Position numbers and translations under genes: made by a program. Positions 8,360-17,059 of a DNA stretch of 64,000 nucleotides are shown piece after piece (positions within the stretch are counted from its first letter, which is position 1; each line of letters starts with the position of its first letter). The stretch is from Streptomyces cyaneogriseus subsp. noncyanogenus (GTDB lineage: Bacteria; Actinomycetota; Actinomycetes; Streptomycetales; Streptomycetaceae): positions 2,046,001-2,110,000 of the forward strand of contig NZ_CP010849.1 in the NCBI RefSeq assembly GCF_000931445.1, in the 5' to 3' direction. The notes beneath the pieces are model-generated. The model saw only the letters and a list, made by a program, of their open reading frames with translations. It had not been told where the DNA came from and searched no databases.

Positions 8360-9883
8360 TTGTCGAGCGGCAACCCGCTGCGTGACCCCGCCGACCGACG
8401 GCTCCCGCGTATCGCGGGGCCGTCGGGCCTGGTCATTTTCGGCGTCACGGGCGATCTGTCACGGAAGAAGCTCATGCCCGCCGTGTACGACCTCGCCAAC
8501 CGGGGTCTGCTGCCGCCGGGCTTCTCCCTGGTCGGCTTCGCCCGCCGCGACTGGGAGCACGAGGACTTCGCCCAGGTCGTGCACGACGCGGTCAAGGAGC
8601 ACTCGCGCACGCCGTTCCGGGAGGAGGTCTGGCAGCAGCTCATCCAGGGCATGCGCTTCGTCCAGGGCACCTTCGACGACGACGAGGCGTTCGAGCGGCT
8701 GCGGGCCACCATCCAGGAGCTGGACGCCGCGCAGGGCACGGGGGGCAACTTCGCCTTCTACCTCTCCGTGCCGCCGAGCTCCTTCCCGGTGGTCATCCAG
8801 CAGCTCAAGAAGCACGGTCTGGCCGACCAGAGCGGCGGTTCCTGGCGGCGCGCGGTGATCGAGAAGCCGTTCGGCCACGATCTGAAGTCGGCCGAGGAGC
8901 TCAACGCGATCGTCCACGAGGTCTTCGCCCCGGACCAGGTCTTCCGCATCGACCACTACCTGGGCAAGGAGACCGTCCAGAACATCCTGGCGCTGCGCTT
9001 CGCCAACCAGATGTTCGAGCCGATCTGGAACCGGTCCTTCGTCGACCACGTCCAGATCACGATGGCCGAGGACATCGGCATCGGCGGCCGGGCCGGCTAC
9101 TACGACGGCATCGGCGCCGCCCGCGACGTCATCCAGAACCACCTGCTCCAGTTGCTCGCGCTGACCGCGATGGAGGAGCCCGCCTCCTTCGACGCCGACG
9201 CGCTGGCGGCGGAGAAGACCAAGGTGCTGGGCGCGGTGAAGCTGCCGAAGGACCTGGGCCGCGACACCGTACGCGCCCAGTACACGGCCGGCTGGCAGGG
9301 CGGCGCGAAGGTCATCGGCTACCTCGACGAGGAGGGCATCGACCCGAAGTCGAAGACCGACACCTACGCCGCGATCAAGCTGGGCATCGACAACCGCCGC
9401 TGGGCGGGCGTCCCCTTCTACCTGCGCACCGGCAAGCGGCTGGGCCGCCGGGTGACGGAGATCGCGGTCGTCTTCCAGCGGGCCCCGCACTCCCCCTTCG
9501 ACACGACGGCCACGGAGGAGCTGGGCTCCAACGCGATCGTCATCCGTGTCCAGCCCGACGAGGGCGTCACGGTCCGCTTCGGCTCCAAGGTGCCGGGCAC
9601 GTCGATGGAGATCCGGGACGTGTCGATGGACTTCGCCTACGGCGAGTCGTTCACCGAGTCCAGCCCGGAGGCGTACGAGCGGCTCATCCTGGACGTGCTG
9701 CTCGGTGACGCGAACCTCTTCCCGCGCACGGAGGAGGTCGAGCTGTCCTGGAAGATCCTCGACCCGATCGAGGAGTACTGGGACGCCCACGGCGCGCCCG
9801 CCCGCTACCCGGCCGGCACATGGGGACCCGTCGAGGCGGACCAGATGCTTCAGCGAGACGGACGGAGCTGGCGCCGGCCATGA
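8360..9883 (+). CDS. zwf: Glucose-6-phosphate 1-dehydrogenase
   Basis: First enzyme of the oxidative pentose phosphate branch; makes NADPH and 6-phosphogluconolactone. The 507-residue protein shows the dinucleotide-binding start VIFGVTGDLSRKKLMPAVYD (residues 23-42), EKPFGHDL, and the active-site motif RIDHYLGKE (about residue 195) with the catalytic histidine region. The start is TTG at 8360, preceded by GGAGGG within the end of tal; no ATG or GTG fits better. The TGA overlaps the ATG of opcA by 4 nt (ATGA). Confidence 0.97.
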   Translation: MSSGNPLRDPADRRLPRIAGPSGLVIFGVTGDLSRKKLMPAVYDLANRGLLPPGFSLVGFARRDWEHEDFAQVVHDAVKEHSRTPFREEVWQQLIQGMRFVQGTFDDDEAFERLRATIQELDAAQGTGGNFAFYLSVPPSSFPVVIQQLKKHGLADQSGGSWRRAVIEKPFGHDLKSAEELNAIVHEVFAPDQVFRIDHYLGKETVQNILALRFANQMFEPIWNRSFVDHVQITMAEDIGIGGRAGYYDGIGAARDVIQNHLLQLLALTAMEEPASFDADALAAEKTKVLGAVKLPKDLGRDTVRAQYTAGWQGGAKVIGYLDEEGIDPKSKTDTYAAIKLGIDNRRWAGVPFYLRTGKRLGRRVTEIAVVFQRAPHSPFDTTATEELGSNAIVIRVQPDEGVTVRFGSKVPGTSMEIRDVSMDFAYGESFTESSPEAYERLILDVLLGDANLFPRTEEVELSWKILDPIEEYWDAHGAPARYPAGTWGPVEADQMLQRDGRSWRRP

Positions 9884-10965
9884 AGATAGACCTCACGGAC
9901 ACCACGGCCAGCAAGATCAACAAGGCGCTGGTGCAGGGCCGCCGGGCCATCGGCACACCCGCCGTCGGCATGGTCCTCACCCTGGTCATCGTCACCGACG
10001 AGGAGAACGCCTACGACGCGCTGAAGGCCGCCAACGACGCCTCGCGCGAGCACCCTTCGCGCACGCTGCTGGTCATCAAGCGCGTCTCGCGCTCGCCCCG
10101 CGACCGTACGACGTCCCGGCTGGACGCCGAGGTGCGGGTGGGCGCGGACGCGGGCACCGGCGAGACGGTGGTGCTGCGGCTGTACGGCGAGGTCGTCGAC
10201 CACGCCCAGTCGGTGGTCCTGCCGCTGCTGCTGCCGGACGCGCCGGTGGTGGTGTGGTGGCCGGTCAACGCGCCGCTCGACCCGGCCAGCGACCCGCTGG
10301 GCTCGCTGGCCCAGCGCCGCGTCACCGACAGCTACGCCACCGAGGACCCGATCCGGGAGCTGACCGCCCGGGCCGGTGCCTACACGCCGGGCGACACCGA
10401 CCTGGCCTGGACCCGGATCACGCCGTGGCGCTCGATGCTGGCGGCGGCCCTGGACCAGGTCACCTGCGAGGTGAAGGCCGTCGAGGTGGAGGGCGAGGAG
10501 TTCAACCCGAGCTGCGAGCTGCTGGCGATGTGGCTCGCGGACCGGCTGGGCGTCCCCGTCCGGCGGTCGCTGTCCGACGGCCCGGGCCTGACCGCGGTCC
10601 GCATGGAGACCACCTGCGGCCCGATCGTCCTGGACCGCGCCGACGGCTCGCTGGCCAACCTGTCCATCCAGGGCCAGCCCGACCGCGCGGTGGCGCTCAA
10701 GCGACGGGAGACGGCCGAGCTGATCGCCGAGGAGCTGCGGCGGCTGGATCCGGACGACACCTACGCGGCGGCGCTGCGCTACGGCGTGGACCGGCTCCAC
10801 ACGGGCGCACCGGGTCCGGTGGCCGGCGGGAAACCGGCGGCGACCGCGGATCCGGTGGCCACCGAGGATCCGGTGGCGGTGCCGGAGCCCGTGGAGGAGG
10901 CGGCGAAGGCGCCCGCGCAGCGGGCGGCCAAGAAGGCTCCGGTGCGGAAGGCGGCGGCGAAGTGA
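9880..10965 (+). CDS. opcA: Glucose-6-phosphate dehydrogenase assembly protein OpcA
   Basis: OpcA stimulates or assembles glucose-6-phosphate dehydrogenase and is almost always encoded directly after zwf in cyanobacteria and actinobacteria. The 361-residue protein starts MKIDLTDTTASKINKAL and contains the conserved core APVVVWWPVNAPLDPASDPLG. The last about 45 residues are a low-complexity Ala/Pro/Lys tail ending AAKKAPVRKAAAK, which is not part of the usual domain. The ATG overlaps the zwf stop, and the stop overlaps the pgl GTG, so translational coupling is likely throughout. Confidence 0.94.
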   Translation: MKIDLTDTTASKINKALVQGRRAIGTPAVGMVLTLVIVTDEENAYDALKAANDASREHPSRTLLVIKRVSRSPRDRTTSRLDAEVRVGADAGTGETVVLRLYGEVVDHAQSVVLPLLLPDAPVVVWWPVNAPLDPASDPLGSLAQRRVTDSYATEDPIRELTARAGAYTPGDTDLAWTRITPWRSMLAAALDQVTCEVKAVEVEGEEFNPSCELLAMWLADRLGVPVRRSLSDGPGLTAVRMETTCGPIVLDRADGSLANLSIQGQPDRAVALKRRETAELIAEELRRLDPDDTYAAALRYGVDRLHTGAPGPVAGGKPAATADPVATEDPVAVPEPVEEAAKAPAQRAAKKAPVRKAAAK

Positions 10966-11744
10966 GCACTCCCCAGCTCGTGGTGCACCGGGACAAGGAG
11001 CTGATGGCGCAGGCCGCGGCGGCCCGGCTGATCACCCGGATCGTGGACGCCCAGTCCTCCCGGGGCTCGGCCTCCGTGGTGCTGACCGGCGGGCGCAACG
11101 GCAACGGCCTGCTGGCCGCGCTGGCCGCGGCCCCCGCCCGGGACGCGATCGACTGGAGCCGTCTGGACCTGTGGTGGGGCGACGAGCGGTTCCTGCCGGA
11201 GGGCGATCCGGACCGGAACGTCACCCAGGCCCGCGAGGCCCTGCTCGACGCGGTGCCGCTGGACCCGAAGCGGGTGCACGCCATGCCCGCCTCGGACGGG
11301 CCGTACGGCTCGGACGTGGAGGCCGCGGCCGAGGCGTACGCGGAGGAACTGGCCCGGGCGGCCGGTCCGGAGAACCACGGTCCGGTCCCGACCTTCGACG
11401 TCCTGATGCTGGGCGTCGGCCCGGACACCCACGTCGCCTCGCTCTTCCCCGAGCTGCCGGCGGTCCGCGAGACGGAGCGCACGGTGGTCGGCGTGCGCGG
11501 CGCGCCCAAGCCCCCGCCGACCCGCGTCACCCTCACGCTCCCCGCGATCCGCGCGGCGCGCGAGGTGTGGCTGCTGGCCGCGGGCGAGGACAAGGCGCAG
11601 GCCGCGGCGATCGCGCTGTCCGGCGCGGGCGAGATCCAGGCGCCGGCCGCGGGTGCCCGGGGCCGCGCCCGCACGCTGTGGCTGCTGGACGCGGCGGCGG
11701 CCTCGCAGTTGCCGCGGTCGATGTATCCGCCGGCGTCGGCGTGA
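10962..11744 (+). CDS. pgl: 6-phosphogluconolactonase
   Basis: Hydrolyses 6-phosphogluconolactone to 6-phosphogluconate, completing the oxidative branch up to Gnd, which is not in this window. The 260-residue protein belongs to the GlcN6P isomerase/6PGL family: VVLTGGRNGNGLLAAL (residues about 34-49), the WWGDERFLP motif, RNVTQAR, and the LMLGVGPDTHVASLFP loop that carries the catalytic histidine. The GTG start overlaps the opcA stop by 4 nt (GTGA). A strong hairpin 38 nt downstream ends the operon. Confidence 0.95.
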   Translation: MSTPQLVVHRDKELMAQAAAARLITRIVDAQSSRGSASVVLTGGRNGNGLLAALAAAPARDAIDWSRLDLWWGDERFLPEGDPDRNVTQAREALLDAVPLDPKRVHAMPASDGPYGSDVEAAAEAYAEELARAAGPENHGPVPTFDVLMLGVGPDTHVASLFPELPAVRETERTVVGVRGAPKPPPTRVTLTLPAIRAAREVWLLAAGEDKAQAAAIALSGAGEIQAPAAGARGRARTLWLLDAAAASQLPRSMYPPASA

Positions 11745-11782
11745 GGGCCGCGCCCGGCTGACGGAGCGGGCGCGCCCCTGAG

Positions 11783-11820
11783 GCGGCCGGAGTCCCCCGC
11801 ACGACGGGGGCTCCGGCCGC
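11783..11820. terminator. Bidirectional hairpin between pgl and the tetR gene
   Basis: GCGGCCGGAG-TCCCCC pairs with GGGGG-CTCCGGCCGC: a 10-bp outer stem and 5-bp inner stem with a small loop. It lies between two convergent genes and can end transcription from both sides. Confidence 0.8.
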
Positions 11821-11835
11821 TTCGGCGTTCTTCGG

Positions 11836-12429
11836 TCAGGGCGCCGTGTCCGGGCCGCCCACCACGCGGGTGACGAAAGCGGCCAGGCCGGCCCGGAGGC
11901 TCTCCCGGGACAGCCGCCGCCGGCCGGCCAGATGGTCCACGAGGTCGGCGCGGACGGCCGCGAGCAGCGCGTGCGCGGCGAAGTCGGCGTCGGACAGGCC
12001 GGGGAGCTGCTCCAGCACCTCCCGGAGGGTGGCGTGCCACCAGTCGTAGTGCTCCGCCTGGTACGGACTGTCGGAGCCCGTGCCCTCCAGGGCCAGCGAC
12101 AGGTGCCGGTGGTCGAGTTTGAAGCACAGGACGGCGTCCAGCAGGGCGTGCGCGCGCTCGGCGGGGGGCGTGCCGGGGCCGAGTGGGCGGGGGCCGTCGG
12201 CGATCGCCCGGCGGACCGGTTCGAGCCGGGCCTCGTAGAGCGCCCGGATCAGGCCGGTGCGGTCCCCGAAGCCCCGGAAGAGCGTGCCCTTGCCGACGCC
12301 GGCGGCCGCCGCGATGTCGGCCATGGTGACGTCCTCGGGCCGTTCGCACGCGGCGAAGAGGCGGTCGGCGGCGGCCAGCACGGCCTCGCGGTTGCGCAGG
12401 GCATCAGCGCGCGGTTTGCGCTCCGGCAC
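11836..12429 (-). CDS. TetR/AcrR family transcriptional regulator
   Basis: A 197-residue protein with an N-terminal helix-turn-helix: NREAVLAAADRLFAA (helix 1), VTMADIAAAAGVGKGTLFRGFGDRTGLI (HTH, residues about 35-62). The C-terminal ligand domain is helical and variable, with a DHRHLSLALEG segment. The GTG start is preceded by GGAGGAGA 5 nt away; upstream codons in the same frame run into the operator region and are not used. It is divergent from the NTF2-like/NmrA-like pair. Three copies of a palindrome between the two starts suggest that it represses both itself and the pair. The ligand is unknown. Confidence 0.9.
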   Translation of the reverse strand: MPERKPRADALRNREAVLAAADRLFAACERPEDVTMADIAAAAGVGKGTLFRGFGDRTGLIRALYEARLEPVRRAIADGPRPLGPGTPPAERAHALLDAVLCFKLDHRHLSLALEGTGSDSPYQAEHYDWWHATLREVLEQLPGLSDADFAAHALLAAVRADLVDHLAGRRRLSRESLRAGLAAFVTRVVGGPDTAP

Positions 12430-12450
12430 GGGATCTCCTCCGGCGAGTAA

Positions 12451-12523
12451 GCGGACCAGGAGTCCGCATCTTGCGTAAGCGGACCAGCGGTCCGTATGAT
12501 CGGTGAAGCGGACCAGCGGTCCG
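12451..12523. promoter_or_regulatory. Three-copy TetR operator array
   Basis: The palindrome CGGACC-AGC-GGTCCG occurs perfectly at 12480-12494 and 12509-12523, and as an imperfect form (CGGACCAGGAGTCCG) at 12452-12466. Copies are 28 and 29 bp apart, close to three helical turns, on the same face of the DNA. The array fills the space between the tetR start (12429) and the divergent gene (12554), so it is the likely operator of the adjacent regulator. Confidence 0.8.
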
Positions 12524-12553
12524 TATCCTATCGGAGGAACCGGAGGAATCCCC

Positions 12554-12982
12554 ATGCCCACGGACACCCGGCCGGCCGACGTGTACCGCCACGGCCTGCG
12601 CCTGCTGCTCGGCAAGGACATCCCCGCCTGGGTCGATCTCTGGCACGACGAGGGGGTCTTCGAATTCCCCTTCGCGCCCGAGGGGTGGCCGAAGCGGCTG
12701 GAGGGCAAGGCCGCCGTCGCGGACTACATGCGCGCCTACCCCGACCACATCGACCTGCACGACGTCCCCGAGCTGACGATCCACGAGACCGGCGACCCGG
12801 AGACCATCGTGGCCGAGATGCGCGCGGTGGGACGCCTGGTGCGCAGCGGCGACCCCTACGAGATGAGCTACATCGCCGTGGTGACGGTCTCCGGCGGCCG
12901 CATCACCCGCTATCGCGACTACTGGAACCCGCTCGCCCTCCCGCAGGACGGCACGGCCGACTTCGCGGGGGGCCGTCGATGA
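12554..12982 (+). CDS. NTF2-like (SnoaL-type) protein
   Basis: A 142-residue protein of the nuclear-transport-factor-2 cone fold, which includes SnoaL-type cyclases, limonene-epoxide hydrolases and many small binding or isomerase proteins. The pattern is typical: an N-terminal helix with WVDLWHDEGVFEFPFAP, a KAAVADYMRAYPD helix, and end strands with ITRYRDYWNPLALPQ. The ATG follows GGAGGAA by 5 nt. The stop overlaps the next ATG (ATGA). Together with the NmrA-like partner and the TetR regulator, it looks like a small substrate-inducible reductase module. Substrate unknown. Confidence 0.8.
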   Translation: MPTDTRPADVYRHGLRLLLGKDIPAWVDLWHDEGVFEFPFAPEGWPKRLEGKAAVADYMRAYPDHIDLHDVPELTIHETGDPETIVAEMRAVGRLVRSGDPYEMSYIAVVTVSGGRITRYRDYWNPLALPQDGTADFAGGRR

Positions 12983-13854
12983 CCTCCTCGTCCGCCACGC
13001 TGGTCATCGGCGCCACCGGCACGACCGGCAGCCGCGTCACCGCCCGGCTCACCGCGCACGGGCACCCGGTCAGGGCCGCGAGCCGCCGCGCCGCTCCGGT
13101 CGGCGGCGCCGGGGCCGTCCGCTTCGACTGGTACGACCCCGCCACCCACGAGGCGGCGCTGCGCGGCGTGGACCGCGTCTACCTCGTCCCGCCTCTGACC
13201 GCCGCCGACCCGGCCGCCGTGATGCTGCCGTTCCTGGAGCGGGCCCGCGCCGCGGGAGTCCGCCGGGCCGTCCTGCTCAGCTCCTCCGCGATCCCGGCCG
13301 GCGGCCCCGCCGTGGGGCAGGTGCACCAGGCTCTGCCCGGCCTGTTCGACGAGTGGGCGGTACTGCGGCCCTCGTGGTTCATGCAGAACTTCACCGGCGA
13401 CCACACGCACGCCCACGACATCCGCGAGCACGGCACGGTCCGCACCGCGACGGGCGAGGGCCGCGTGGCCTTCGTCGACGCCGACGACATCGCGGCCGTG
13501 GCCGTGCACGCCCTGACCGCCGACCGGGCCCCGGGCACCGATCTGGTCGTCACCGGCCCGCGGGCACTGAGCTACGACGAGGTCGCCGCCGTGCTCACCG
13601 AGGTGACCGGACGGGACGTCACCCATCAACGGCTGACGTACGAGCAGCTCCGCGACCATCTGGCGCGGAGCATGCCCCGCGAGTTCGCCGCCGTGCTCGC
13701 CGGCCTGGACCGGGCGATCGCCGAGGGCGCGGAGGACCGTGTCACCGACACCGTCCAGCGCCTCACCGGGCGTCCACCGCTCGACTTCCGCACCCATGTG
13801 GAACGGGCCCTGGCACGGGGCGGCGGGGACGACCGCCACGCACGGCCGCTGTGA
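12979..13854 (+). CDS. NmrA-like NAD(P)-binding protein
   Basis: A 291-residue atypical short-chain dehydrogenase. The N-terminal Rossmann motif TLVIGATGTTGSRVTARL (residues 7-24) has the GxxGxxG pattern. The strand after it (VRFDWYDPATHEAAL) and a VLRPSWFMQNF segment match NmrA/azoreductase-like quinone oxidoreductases. The catalytic Tyr-x3-Lys of classical SDRs is absent, as is usual in this group, so it may be a redox sensor or a quinone or flavin-type reductase. It is translationally coupled to the NTF2-like gene and probably controlled by the divergent TetR regulator. Confidence 0.85.
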   Translation: MTSSSATLVIGATGTTGSRVTARLTAHGHPVRAASRRAAPVGGAGAVRFDWYDPATHEAALRGVDRVYLVPPLTAADPAAVMLPFLERARAAGVRRAVLLSSSAIPAGGPAVGQVHQALPGLFDEWAVLRPSWFMQNFTGDHTHAHDIREHGTVRTATGEGRVAFVDADDIAAVAVHALTADRAPGTDLVVTGPRALSYDEVAAVLTEVTGRDVTHQRLTYEQLRDHLARSMPREFAAVLAGLDRAIAEGAEDRVTDTVQRLTGRPPLDFRTHVERALARGGGDDRHARPL

Positions 13855-13926
13855 GGGACGGGCCCGGCCGCGGGGCGGCGGACGGACGGCCGGGCGCCCG
13901 CCCGCTCCCCCGCGCGTTCCCGTCCC
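13855..13926. terminator. Extended GC-rich inverted repeat between convergent genes
   Basis: GGGACGGG (13855-13862) and CCCGTCCC (13919-13926) are perfect inverted arms around a GC-rich interior with further short stems. It sits between the NmrA-like gene and pgi, which converge, and may serve as a terminator. The long loop makes this less sure than the other hairpins. Confidence 0.35.
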
Positions 13927-13933
13927 GCCGCCG

Positions 13934-15586
13934 TCACTGCCGGCCGCGCAGCTCCCGGTAGCTGCGCACCAGCGCCCGGGTGGAGGCGTCCAGGCCGGGC
14001 ACCTCGGCGCCTTCGGTCAGGGCGGGCTCGACCCGCTTGGCGAGGACCTTGCCGAGCTCGACGCCCCACTGGTCGAAGGAGTCGATGTTCCAGATCGCGC
14101 CCTGCACGAACACCTTGTGCTCGTACAGCGCGACGAGCTGGCCGAGGACCGACGGGGTGAGCTCCCGCGCGAGGATGGTGGTGGTCGGGTGGCCGCCCCG
14201 GAAGGTCTTGTGCGGCACCAGCTCCTCCGGCACGCCCTCCGCGCGCACCTCCTCCGGCGTCTTGCCGAAGGCGAGCGCCTGGGTCTGGGCGAAGAAGTTG
14301 GCCATCAGCAGGTCGTGCTGCGCCTTCAGCTCGTCGCTCAGCTCGGCCACCGGGCGGGCGAAGCCGATGAAGTCCGCCGGGATCAGCTTGGTGCCCTGGT
14401 GGATGAGCTGGTAGTAGGCGTGCTGCCCGTTGGTGCCCGGCGTGCCCCAGACGACGGGGCCGGTCTGCCACTCGACGGGGCGGCCGTCGCGGTCGACCGA
14501 CTTGCCGTTGGACTCCATGTCGAGCTGCTGGAGGTAGGCCGTGAACTTCGACAGGTAGTGCGAGTACGGCAGCACCGCGTGCGACTGGGCGCCGAAGAAG
14601 TTGCCGTACCAGACACCCAGCAGGCCCAGCAGCAGCGGTGCGTTGGACTCGGCGGGGGCGGTGCGGAAGTGCTCGTCGACGATGCGGAAGCCGTCGAGCA
14701 TCTCCCGGAACCGGTCCGGGCCGATGGCGATCATCAGCGACAGGCCGATCGCCGAGTCGTAGGAGTAGCGTCCGCCGACCCAGTCCCAGAACTCGAACAT
14801 GTTGGCCGTGTCGATGCCGAACTCGGCGACCTTCCCGGCGTTGGTCGACAGGGCGACGAAGTGCTTGGCCACGGCCGCCTCGTCACCGAGCGCGTCCAGC
14901 AGCCAGGTGCGCGCGGAGGTGGCGTTGGTGACCGTCTCGATGGTGGTGAAGGTCTTGGAGGCGATGATGAACAGCGTCTCCGCCGGGTCGAGGTCCCGGA
15001 TGGCCTCGTGCAGGTCGGCCCCGTCCACGTTGGAGACGAAACGTACCGTCAGATCGCGGTCGGTGTAGGCGCGCAGCGCCTCGTAGGCCATCGCCGGGCC
15101 GAGGTCGGAGCCGCCGATGCCGACGTTGACCACGTTCCTGATGCGCTTGCCGGTGTGGCCCGTCCAGGCGCCGGAGCGGACCCGCTCGGCGAAGTCGGCC
15201 ATCTTGTCCAGCACGGCGTGCACGGCGGGCACCACGTTCTCGCCGTCGACCTCGATCACCGCGTCCCGCGGCGCCCGCAGCGCGGTGTGCAGCACGGCGC
15301 GGTGCTCGGTGGTGTTGATCTTCTCGCCGCGGAACATGGCGTCCCGCAGCCCGAAGACGTCGGTGGCGGCGGCCAGCTCCCGCAGCAGCCGCAGCGTCTC
15401 GTCGGTGACGAGGTGCTTGGAGTAGTCGATGTACAGATCGCCCACCCGGAGCGTGTACCCGGTACCGCGCCCGGGGTCGGCGGCGAACAGCTCGCGCAGA
15501 CCGACCTCGCCGAGCTCCTCGTGGTGCTTGGCCAGCGCGGTCCATTCGGGGGTCTGGTTGAGCCTGGTACGGCTGTCTGCGTTCAT
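13934..15586 (-). CDS. pgi: Glucose-6-phosphate isomerase
   Basis: Interconverts glucose 6-phosphate and fructose 6-phosphate, linking glycolysis to the pentose phosphate operon upstream. The 550-residue protein has the family's phosphate-binding [18 protein letters not shown] (residues about 145-162), the signature [14 protein letters not shown], and the second signature [14 protein letters not shown] near the C-terminus with the catalytic lysine. GGCGGAG 6 nt before ATG 15586 fixes the start; the open frame upstream has no better site. TAGGTT at 15648-15653 is a possible -10, without a clear -35. Confidence 0.96.
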   Translation of the reverse strand: MNADSRTRLNQTPEWTALAKHHEELGEVGLRELFAADPGRGTGYTLRVGDLYIDYSKHLVTDETLRLLRELAAATDVFGLRDAMFRGEKINTTEHRAVLHTALRAPRDAVIEVDGENVVPAVHAVLDKMADFAERVRSGAWTGHTGKRIRNVVNVGIGGSDLGPAMAYEALRAYTDRDLTVRFVSNVDGADLHEAIRDLDPAETLFIIASKTFTTIETVTNATSARTWLLDALGDEAAVAKHFVALSTNAGKVAEFGIDTANMFEFWDWVGGRYSYDSAIGLSLMIAIGPDRFREMLDGFRIVDEHFRTAPAESNAPLLLGLLGVWYGNFFGAQSHAVLPYSHYLSKFTAYLQQLDMESNGKSVDRDGRPVEWQTGPVVWGTPGTNGQHAYYQLIHQGTKLIPADFIGFARPVAELSDELKAQHDLLMANFFAQTQALAFGKTPEEVRAEGVPEELVPHKTFRGGHPTTTILARELTPSVLGQLVALYEHKVFVQGAIWNIDSFDQWGVELGKVLAKRVEPALTEGAEVPGLDASTRALVRSYRELRGRQ

Positions 15587-15771
15587 GGAAACTCCGCCTT
15601 CTTCCTTGCCTGTCTGGGCTTCCGCGTACCTGCCCGCTGCCGGTTCCAACCTAATTGATCAGTGGTGGACCCGGCCTGTCGTCGCCCCCTGCGGGCGTCG
15701 GTGGCCGCGGTGCGGGGGAACCGGTGGCACCCGCATCGGCCGGTGCCGGGCGGTGCCGCCTCCGTGGCCGC

Positions 15772-16887
15772 TCAGCCGGAGTGCAGGACCCGGAGGCGGT
15801 GCGGTTGCGCCGGGTCCCGGTCGACGACCTGGACCGGCGGCCGAGCCCATTGCCAGACGCCGGTGCCCGGCGTGCGGGTGAACCGGACCGTCCCCCGGGT
15901 GCCTTCGACCGCGAGGTGCGGCCAGGACGCGGCGATCCCCGCCCGGCTCGCGCCGTGGGAACGCAGCGCCTCGGCGAGGACGGCGATGGTGTCGTATCCC
16001 TCGAAGGCGACGAAGGAGGGCGCTTCGGCCAGCCGCTCGCGCAGGGCCGTCCCGACGCGCGCGCCGAGCGGGCCGAGGCGCCCGGGCAGGTAGCGCAGGA
16101 ACGGGACGGCGGCGCCCCGCTCGCCCAGCGACGCCGCCCATGTGGCGAACTCCGGCTGCCCGGCCGGGGCGCCGATCAGTACCCCGGCGAGGCGCTGGTC
16201 GCGGCGGACGGCCTCGACGAGCGGCACCGCCGGCTCCGGGTGGCCGGCCAGGAGAAGGAGGGCCGTCGCGCGGTGACGGGCGAGTTCCTCGCACACGGCC
16301 TCGGGGGTGAGCGCGCCCCTGCCGAGTGCGACGACCGTGCCGCCGCGCGGTGTGAGGCGGTCCCGCAGAACGCGCGTCCCGGCCGTCCAGTAGAGACTCG
16401 GCTCGGCCGCCACGGCGATCCGGCGGTGGCCCGCACCGAGCAGGAAGTCGGCGTAGATCCGCCAGCCCCGGGACTGCGGAGGGGCGAGCCGCGCGACCCG
16501 GCCCGAGGACGGCTCTTCGGTGAGCGCGTCGAGAACCGCCGACGAGCAGAGGAAGGGCACGCCGAGCGCGTCGGCCCTGGTGGCGGCGGCGCGAGCGGCC
16601 ACGCTGTGGTACTCCCCCGCCACGGCGGCCACGCCCAGGCGGGCCAGTTCGTCCACGGCCGCCGCGGCCTTGCGCGGGTCGGCGGCGGTGTCCCGCACCA
16701 CCAGCTCCAGCGGTCTTCCGCCGATCCCGCCGGCGTCGTTGACCTCGCCGGCGGCCAGCTCGAGCCCGGCGATCAGGTGCCGGCCCGCCTCCGTCCAGCC
16801 GGGCCGGGTCAGCGGGGCGAGAGCGCCGATCAGGACCGATGCTCCGTCACCCTGCTCGGCCGGGCGTGACGATGACGGCGTACTCAT
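15772..16887 (-). CDS. Periplasmic-binding-protein type 1 (branched-chain amino acid type) without export signal
   Basis: This 371-residue protein matches the receptor-ligand-binding fold of LivJ-type substrate-binding proteins: SVLIGALAPLTRPGW near residue 17, LELAAGEVNDAGGIGGRPLELVVRD, then AAVAGEYHSVAARAA and FVAFEGYDTIAVLAEAL in the second lobe. Unlike normal family members it has no signal peptide or lipobox; the N-terminus is hydrophilic (MSTPSSSRPAEQGDGAS). It may be a cytosolic ligand sensor or a remnant. GGGGAGAG upstream supports ATG 16887. No permease or ATPase genes lie nearby. A 58-bp hairpin precedes the gene. Confidence 0.75.
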   Translation of the reverse strand: MSTPSSSRPAEQGDGASVLIGALAPLTRPGWTEAGRHLIAGLELAAGEVNDAGGIGGRPLELVVRDTAADPRKAAAAVDELARLGVAAVAGEYHSVAARAAATRADALGVPFLCSSAVLDALTEEPSSGRVARLAPPQSRGWRIYADFLLGAGHRRIAVAAEPSLYWTAGTRVLRDRLTPRGGTVVALGRGALTPEAVCEELARHRATALLLLAGHPEPAVPLVEAVRRDQRLAGVLIGAPAGQPEFATWAASLGERGAAVPFLRYLPGRLGPLGARVGTALRERLAEAPSFVAFEGYDTIAVLAEALRSHGASRAGIAASWPHLAVEGTRGTVRFTRTPGTGVWQWARPPVQVVDRDPAQPHRLRVLHSG

Positions 16888-16920
16888 GCGTGGGCTCTCC
16901 CCTGTGACGAGTCGGGTGCG

Positions 16921-16978
16921 GTGCGCCCGGAAGCGCGCGGCGGCGTGGGCTCGTCCCGTCCCGTCGGGACGGGCGCAC
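16921..16978 (-). other. Large inverted repeat upstream of the binding-protein gene
   Basis: Outer arms GTGCGCCC (16921-16928) and GGGCGCAC (16971-16978) enclose an inner hairpin CCCGTCCC-GTC-GGGACGGG (16955-16973). It lies between the MFS terminator hairpin and the ATG at 16887. It could be a second terminator or a leader structure. Confidence 0.5.
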
Positions 16979-16995
16979 CGGCCCGGGTGACCGTG

Positions 16996-17025
16996 CCGGA
17001 CACCGCTTCCGTCCGCGGTGTCCGG
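16996..17025 (-). terminator. Hairpin after the MFS exporter gene
   Basis: CCGGACACCGC (16996-17006) and GCGGTGTCCGG (17015-17025) form a perfect 11-bp stem with an 8-nt loop, 35 nt after the stop codon of the minus-strand transporter. Confidence 0.7.
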
Positions 17026-17059
17026 GCGGCCCCGCGGAACGATCTCCGAAGGACGCAGG

